A stretch of DNA of 64,000 bases, taken from the NCBI GenBank assembly GCA_007693385.1, contig REDR01000069.1, positions 1 to 64,000 of the forward strand, given 5' to 3'. Under the pieces are notes generated by a model. It had not been told where the DNA came from. It did not search any database and was given only the letters and a program-made list of their open reading frames with translations. The stretch is from Anaerolineaceae bacterium (GTDB lineage Bacteria > Chloroflexota > Anaerolineae > Aggregatilineales > Phototrophicaceae). Positions 60,618 through 64,000 of this stretch are shown piece by piece (the first letter of the stretch is position 1; each line of letters opens with the position of its first letter). The position numbers were made by a program, and so were the translations under genes.

Positions 60618-61205
60618 ATGCGCGAAGACCGCACACAAACCATCGCGCTGATTTTGCTGGCCGTCGCGCTCGTCGTCGGGGCGTTCGTCGTCCTCAACAC
60701 GCGCCCGACTCCGGTGGAGATCGCGCTAATCCCGCCCGCGCCGACGGCCACCCCCGCCCCCAGCGCTACACCCGCGCCGATCACGGTGTACATCACCGGC
60801 GCGGTAGATAATCCGCAGATCACATTGACGTTATCTGCCGGTAGCCGCGTATCGGACGCCATCAGCGCGGCGGGCGGCTTGCTGGATGACGCCGACCTTG
60901 ACCGCGTGAACATGGCCGCGCTGTTGCGCGACGGCGATCAGGTGCATGTATTCGCGGTGCATGAACGCGACGAACAGGCGCAAACAACCATCGCCACGCC
61001 ATCCGCGCCGCAAGTCATCTTCATTAATCAGGCGGACGCGGAGGCGCTGACCGCTTTGCCCGGCATCGGCCCGGCGCTAGCGGAGCGCATCATCGCCCGC
61101 CGCGATTCCATCGGGCGCTTCAACACCTATGATGATCTGCTGGCGGTTAGCGGCATCGGCGAAGCGACCATCGAGCGCCTGCGCGGGTTGATCGACTTCG
61201 ACTGA
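60618..61205 (+). CDS. comEA: ComEA-like helix-hairpin-helix protein
   Basis: A 195-residue membrane-anchored DNA-binding protein related to the competence receptor ComEA. An N-terminal membrane segment (about 9-28) is followed by a Pro/Thr/Ala linker, a SLBB-like domain (VYITGAVDNPQITLTLSAGSRVSDAISAAGGL ... LLRDGDQVHVFA) and a helix-hairpin-helix pair (INQADAEALTALPGIGPALAERIIARRDSIGRFNTYDDLLAVSGIGEATIERLRGLI). It may bind incoming DNA at the cell surface; comEC is not in the window. GGAGG lies 12 nt before the ATG. It is divergent from trmB. Confidence 0.9.
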   Translation: MREDRTQTIALILLAVALVVGAFVVLNTRPTPVEIALIPPAPTATPAPSATPAPITVYITGAVDNPQITLTLSAGSRVSDAISAAGGLLDDADLDRVNMAALLRDGDQVHVFAVHERDEQAQTTIATPSAPQVIFINQADAEALTALPGIGPALAERIIARRDSIGRFNTYDDLLAVSGIGEATIERLRGLIDFD

Positions 61206-61206
61206 T

Positions 61207-62280
61207 TCAGCCGATTCGCAAGCCGGTTTCCGCGTCGAAGAAATGCGCGAATTCGCGTTCGATACAGCAATACACCGTCGCGCCGCGTGGCGTGTCGGCG
61301 CCCATCGGGAGCGCCATCGCCCAGCGCTCGCCGCCCAGCCACACCGTCACCAGATTGCGCCGTTCCGATAAGTACGGCACGACGGAATCGACCACGCCGG
61401 CCACGCCGCCATCGCACAGATGAAAATACTGCGGGCGCACGCCCATCGTTACCGGCGTGCCGTCCGGTAGATCGCGGCGGAACGGATAGCCGCCGAAGTT
61501 CTCGCCGTGCCATGCGCCATCACGCACCTCGCCCTCGAAGAAATTCATCGCCGGATGGCCGAAGAACTTAGCGACGAACAGATTCACCGGACTATCGTAA
61601 AGCTGACGATAACTGCCCGCTTGTTCGATGCGCCCGTGATTCATGATGACCAGTCGATCCGCCAGCGTGACCGCTTCATCTTGATCGTGCGTGACGTATA
61701 GCGCGGTGATCGGGAATTCGTTCAGCAGGCGGCGCAATTCCAGCCGCGCCTGCCCGCGTAGGTGCGCGTCAAGGTTGGAGAATGGCTCGTCGAACAGCAG
61801 TAATTTGAGGTCACGCGCCAGCGCTCGCGCCACCGCTACCCGTTGCCGTTCGCCGCCGGATAGCTGATTGGGGCGGCGGGTCATCAGCGCTTCCATGCCG
61901 ATTCCGGTGATCTGCGAGATGCGGCGCACGCGCTCCGGCACTTCATGCTCGCGCTGGCGTAGGCGCAAGAAAAAGCCGATGGTGCGCTCTGACTCCCAGT
62001 GCGGCATCAATGCGCCGTGCTGAAACACCATGCCGATTCCGCGCTCCTCCATCGGCCTTTCGGCCATCGGCGTTTGATCGTACAGGATTTCGCCGGAATC
62101 CGGTTGATCGAGTCCGGCAACCAGCCGGAGGAGCGTGGTCTTGCCACAGCCGGAAGGCCCCATCAAGGCCAGCACTTCGCCTTCGCGCACGCGCAAGGAC
62201 AGGTCATCAATCGCCTGAACGCTCTGGCCGCTGTCGTCAGTGAATCGTCGCGTGATATTCTGTAAGGTGATCGTCGTCAT
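61207..62280 (-). CDS. ABC transporter ATPase, sugar/polyamine (UgpC/PotA) type
   Basis: A 357-residue importer ATPase with Walker A GPSGCGKTTLLRLVAG, Q-loop VFQHGALMPHW, signature LSGGERQRVAVARAL, Walker B LLFDEPFSNLDAHLR and switch His in VTHDQDEA. A C-terminal TOBE-type regulatory domain (about 240-350) is present, as in UgpC, MsmK and PotA. No binding protein or permease lies alongside, so it may be a shared ATPase serving several importers. AGGAA precedes the ATG. The stop is adjacent to that of comEA. Confidence 0.9.
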   Translation of the reverse strand: MTTITLQNITRRFTDDSGQSVQAIDDLSLRVREGEVLALMGPSGCGKTTLLRLVAGLDQPDSGEILYDQTPMAERPMEERGIGMVFQHGALMPHWESERTIGFFLRLRQREHEVPERVRRISQITGIGMEALMTRRPNQLSGGERQRVAVARALARDLKLLLFDEPFSNLDAHLRGQARLELRRLLNEFPITALYVTHDQDEAVTLADRLVIMNHGRIEQAGSYRQLYDSPVNLFVAKFFGHPAMNFFEGEVRDGAWHGENFGGYPFRRDLPDGTPVTMGVRPQYFHLCDGGVAGVVDSVVPYLSERRNLVTVWLGGERWAMALPMGADTPRGATVYCCIEREFAHFFDAETGLRIG

Positions 62281-62404
62281 CAGTCATTCCTAAAAATATG
62301 CTATTTATCGTTCATCGTGTCAGTGGGCGCGATGGTTGCCGTTTAGCATACCCTCATGATACTATGGCTTTGGTTATTGGCGATCACAACATAGCGAAGC
62401 GAAC

Positions 62405-63163
62405 ATGGCGAAAATCGTAATTTTAGGCTCGGCGGCGGCGGTTAACGACGCACAACACGACTACACACATTTTTTACTGATCGGGGAGCGCACGCGCCCT
62501 ATTCTGGTGGATGCTGGCTCGAACCCATTGGGCAAGATCAAAGATATGGGCATCGACGACGAAGATTTGCACGATGTCATCCTGACGCACTTTCACCCCG
62601 ACCATGTGGCCGGCGTGCCTAATATGTTAATGCACATGTGGCTGTTGGGGCGGCAGAACCCGTTATGCTTCTACGGCTTGCACCATTGCATCAACCGCGT
62701 GGAGGACATGATGCACGGTTACGGCTGGCTGGAATTTCCCGACTTTTTCCCGACGGCGTTTCATCGCATCAGCGAGCGCTTCGCCGCGCCGGTACTGGAA
62801 AACGAAGAATTCCGTATCACGTCATGGCCGGTCAAGCACTTCATACCGACAATCGGCTTACGCATCGAAAACAAATTGACCGGAAAGGTGCTGGCCTACA
62901 GTTGTGACACCGAGCCGACAGGTTCCTTGAAGCATCTGGCGGAAGGTGCGGATTTGCTGATCCACGAAGCCGCCGGTGATCCGCCCGGCCACAGTACCGC
63001 CACCCATGCCGCCCAGCTCGCGGTAGAAGTCGGCGCTAAATCGCTGTACCTGATCCATTATCAGGTGTGGAATACCGATCCCACACCGCTTGTCGATGAA
63101 GCCCGCGCCACCTATGACGGCCCGGTGACGCTGTGCCACGACTTCGATGAATACACGTTCTGA
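62405..63163 (+). CDS. Metallo-beta-lactamase fold hydrolase
   Basis: A 252-residue protein with the HxHxDH metal motif in ILTHFHPDHVAGVPNML, a further His in VKHFIPTIGLRIE, Asp in LAYSCDTEPTGSL and His residues in LIHEAAGDPPGHS and LIHYQV. The overall order resembles RNase Z-like and phosphodiesterase members of the superfamily. The substrate cannot be assigned. It is divergent from the ABC ATPase and converges with a minus-strand pair. Confidence 0.85.
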   Translation: MAKIVILGSAAAVNDAQHDYTHFLLIGERTRPILVDAGSNPLGKIKDMGIDDEDLHDVILTHFHPDHVAGVPNMLMHMWLLGRQNPLCFYGLHHCINRVEDMMHGYGWLEFPDFFPTAFHRISERFAAPVLENEEFRITSWPVKHFIPTIGLRIENKLTGKVLAYSCDTEPTGSLKHLAEGADLLIHEAAGDPPGHSTATHAAQLAVEVGAKSLYLIHYQVWNTDPTPLVDEARATYDGPVTLCHDFDEYTF

Positions 63164-63175
63164 GGGAGCTAGCGG

Positions 63176-63406
63176 CTACCAGTAATCTTCGTCGGCGTGT
63201 TCCAGTTGATCGACGGGCGCGACGGTGGCCTGTACGAACTGGAAGCCATCACGCGGCGCCATCATCTCGTGTACTTCGGTGATGTGGAAGACTCGCGGCC
63301 CGATCTTGACGGTACTACCGACTCGCGGCAGGTGTTGCTCGTTGCGAATGCCGCCCGGATACGATCCGCCCAGCACCACATAGCTCACTTTGTAAATCAT
63401 GCTCAT
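63176..63406 (-). CDS. Small protein of unknown function downstream of a cNMP-binding protein
   Basis: A 76-residue protein, mostly beta-like (YKVSYVVLGGSYPGGIRN, VGSTVKIGPRVFHITEVHEMM, FQFVQATVAPV) with an acidic end. I do not recognise the family. Its ATG overlaps the stop of the upstream cyclic-nucleotide-binding gene as ATGA, so the two are probably translated together and may act together. Confidence 0.75.
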   Translation of the reverse strand: MSMIYKVSYVVLGGSYPGGIRNEQHLPRVGSTVKIGPRVFHITEVHEMMAPRDGFQFVQATVAPVDQLEHADEDYW

Positions 63407-63864
63407 ACGCCACTCCCTCCACTACGCTTGATGTCCGAGTGTCTATGACGCAGTTTGAAGGATAAGTCCTGCGCGATATTGCGCATCAGCACATAGCCGA
63501 TGTCGGTCTGCATCTGGCACAAGCGCGTGAACGCCGCGACGGGCAAGCGATACAACGTCGTCGGCTCATCTACCGCGATGATCGTGGCGGAACGGGCGGC
63601 CTGATCGATCAGCGCCATCTCGCCGACGGTCTGCCCGTCGCCCAGATAAACGGCGGAGTCGGTCACATCGTCATTTTGCACGCGCACCTCAACCTGTCCG
63701 CTATTGATGACGTACAGCGCATCGCCGTCTTGCCCTTGCTCGAAGATCACATCTCCGGCGGCATAAACGCACGGCTCGACGATCTGCGCGACGGCTGTAA
63801 GCTGGCGTTCGTCCATCCCGTGAAATAGCTCTACGCGCTTTAATGTTTCGATTATGTCGGTCAA
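63403..63864 (-). CDS. Cyclic-nucleotide-binding domain protein
   Basis: A protein consisting of one cNMP-binding fold: LFHGMDERQLTAVAQIVEPCVYAAGDVIFEQGQDGDALYVINSGQVEV, then GEMALIDQAARSATIIA, the phosphate-binding cassette with Arg, followed by a C helix. There is no HTH, so it is not a Crp-type regulator. The start is probably TTG 63864, 6 nt after AAAAGGA; ATG 63888 is in frame but lies within a few bases of the predicted transcription start. The 76-residue protein gene overlaps its end. Confidence 0.85.
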   Translation of the reverse strand: MTDIIETLKRVELFHGMDERQLTAVAQIVEPCVYAAGDVIFEQGQDGDALYVINSGQVEVRVQNDDVTDSAVYLGDGQTVGEMALIDQAARSATIIAVDEPTTLYRLPVAAFTRLCQMQTDIGYVLMRNIAQDLSFKLRHRHSDIKRSGGSGV

Positions 63865-63897
63865 GGTCAATCCTTTTAACTGGCACATTACCCTATT

Positions 63898-63906
63898 ATT
63901 ATAACA
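63898..63906 (-). promoter_or_regulatory. Extended -10 promoter of the cNMP-binding gene
   Basis: On the minus strand TG-T-TATAAT (63898-63906) is a consensus extended -10 element. Transcription would start near 63890, which disfavours the ATG at 63888 unless the mRNA is leaderless. Confidence 0.55.
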
Positions 63907-63987
63907 GATGATAAGCGCGATTCGGGCATTTTGCGCCTAACAAAACTGACACACGATAGCGCAAGGCGCAATTCAACGGAAAACGGA

Positions 63988-64000
63988 AATCTGTAGGGGG
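63988..64000 (+). repeat. Truncated dispersed palindrome at the right window edge
   Basis: AATCTGTAGGGGG (63988-64000) matches the left flank and first arm of the copy at 50526-50536. The remainder lies beyond the window. The preceding 63907-63987 holds no gene. Confidence 0.5.

Overview
The window is a gene-dense bacterial chromosome segment of moderately high GC. The long str–S10–spc–alpha ribosomal cluster, zinc-type S14, TTG starts for rpoA and etfB, and the protein style suggest a Chloroflexota (Anaerolineae-like) organism. That placement rests on family resemblance only; no 16S gene is present.

Layout. 1-2475: an acyl-CoA dehydrogenase with a recognisable promoter, then an FHA–receiver signalling protein. 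2753-7123: the str operon (rpsL, rpsG, fusA, tuf), closed by an 11-bp hairpin. 7233-24233: one co-directional run from rpsJ through rplQ, truA, rplM and rpsI, including secY, adk, map and rpoA, closed by a terminator. infA and rpsD are absent from their usual places. 24314-30636: a methylase–MazG fusion, tRNA-Pro(CGG), a CDP-alcohol phosphatidyltransferase, an Lgt carrying a PDZ-like insert, and an ABC exporter pair whose permease ends in a SpoIIM-like domain. 30645-32294: aspartate kinase behind a full promoter, Thr/Ile/Met-rich leader peptide and terminator. 32410-39579: RNase J, a GCS2-like ligase, a tyrosine recombinase, a lipase-like hydrolase and citrate synthase. 39580-44758: a regulatory region, then a JAMM protease, MetY, MetX, a CysO/HcyS-like sulfur carrier and a MoeB–rhodanese protein. 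Together these look like a protein-thiocarboxylate route to homocysteine. 44937-54177: an unknown protein, GNAT, a second acyl-CoA dehydrogenase, an SH3–M23 protein, SGNH hydrolase, pentapeptide protein, etfBA and a VWA–FHA protein. 54313-63864: ABC ATPases, CBS and UspA proteins, a TgpA-like transglutaminase, RNase P RNA, TrmB, a ComEA-like protein, a metallo-beta-lactamase fold protein and a cyclic-nucleotide-binding-domain protein.

Links. Aspartate kinase feeds the homoserine branch used by MetX and MetY, and both loci have a candidate amino-acid-sensing leader followed by a terminator. The acyl-CoA dehydrogenase at the left end passes electrons to ETF, and both promoters carry AATTGAAT boxes, in the etf case as a perfect 12-bp-arm palindrome over the promoter. 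A family of GGGGCGTAGC-type palindromes recurs between genes from about 19.7 kb onward.
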